Assembly (NCBI GenBank): GCA_003168255.1
Contig: PMSU01000066.1
Location: forward strand, 1 to 53,123
Reading direction: 5' to 3'
Length of the DNA stretch: 53,123 nucleotides
Origin: Actinomycetota bacterium
Lineage (GTDB): Bacteria; Actinomycetota; Actinomycetes; Streptosporangiales; Streptosporangiaceae
Below the pieces are notes generated by a model. It was not told where the DNA came from. It worked only from the letters and a program-made list of their open reading frames with translations, and did no database searches. Positions 52,950 through 53,123 of the stretch are shown in pieces. Numbering within the stretch: position 1 is the first letter of the stretch; each line of letters opens with the position of its first letter. The position numbers and the translations under genes were made by a program.

Positions 52950-53123
52950 TTCTGCCCCTTTGGTTCACGGTCCCGCCTAGGTGGCGGAACAGTAGACCCA
53001 GCGTGAGCCCGGCCGGACCTGGGCGGCAGGGGCCGGGCGGCCCCGTCGAGCGCGCCGGGTGTGGGCCGAACGGCCCCGTTTGCCGTCCGGCGGCCGGTCA
53101 CGTCGGCCCAGGGGAGGGCCGAG

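Overview
The window is high-GC DNA from an actinobacterium. Signs are the DUF222-type HNH endonuclease, S53 sedolisin, CsoR, an Rv1284-like carbonic anhydrase, an NDMA-type alcohol dehydrogenase, a PGRS-like glycine-rich secreted protein and many GTG starts. A soil lineage near Streptosporangiales or Catenulisporales would fit, but the sequence does not fix the genus. I saw no rRNA, tRNA, CRISPR array, transposase or phage gene.

Layout. 1-5.7 kb: a 5'-truncated DUF222/HNH gene, a long hairpin, then a cytoplasmic-looking S8 subtilase divergent from a TPR-CHAT (caspase-like) protease; this two-protease pair is the best candidate for an uncharacterised system. 5.9-8.5 kb: a MetE-like methyltransferase converging on a decayed acetoacetyl-CoA synthetase. 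8.6-11 kb: an operon of a polytopic membrane protein, a DUF5134 protein and csoR, with CsoR-like sites upstream. 11-12.4 kb: a broken amidohydrolase and an L,D-transpeptidase. 12.9-17.4 kb: SBP56/methanethiol-oxidase-like protein, beta-carbonic anhydrase, a methyltransferase, and a MarR/LLM-oxidoreductase pair divergent over a perfect palindrome. 17.4-23.2 kb: a large secreted repeat protein, an MFS transporter and a YihY/BrkB protein. 23.2-28.8 kb: an AAA-VWA fusion behind an NDMA-type alcohol dehydrogenase, then a secreted S53 peptidase. 28.9-31.1 kb: about 1.1 kb without a convincing gene and an AT-richer DUF4436-like membrane protein. 31.1-35.5 kb: a patch of decayed genes (beta-propeller, AraC regulator, secreted protein, anti-sigma ATPase) around an intact GH18 chitinase and a STAS protein. 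35.5-40.8 kb: a NarL-type two-component system, a YceI-ABC transporter operon and a MerR regulator with its own promoter dyad. 40.9-53.1 kb: the PGRS-like protein, a flavoprotein disulfide reductase, an AlkA-like glycosylase, an SDR, a methyltransferase, a TetR/NAD-epimerase pair with two tandem palindromic operators, and a Calx-beta repeat secreted protein.

Three themes recur. Several regulators sit next to clear dyad operators (MarR, TetR, MerR, CsoR). Three very large secreted repeat proteins are present and none shows an LPXTG anchor. At least five genes are damaged by internal deletions or frameshifts that leave their ends in place, which suggests decay by small deletions (or draft-assembly error) rather than by insertion of mobile elements.
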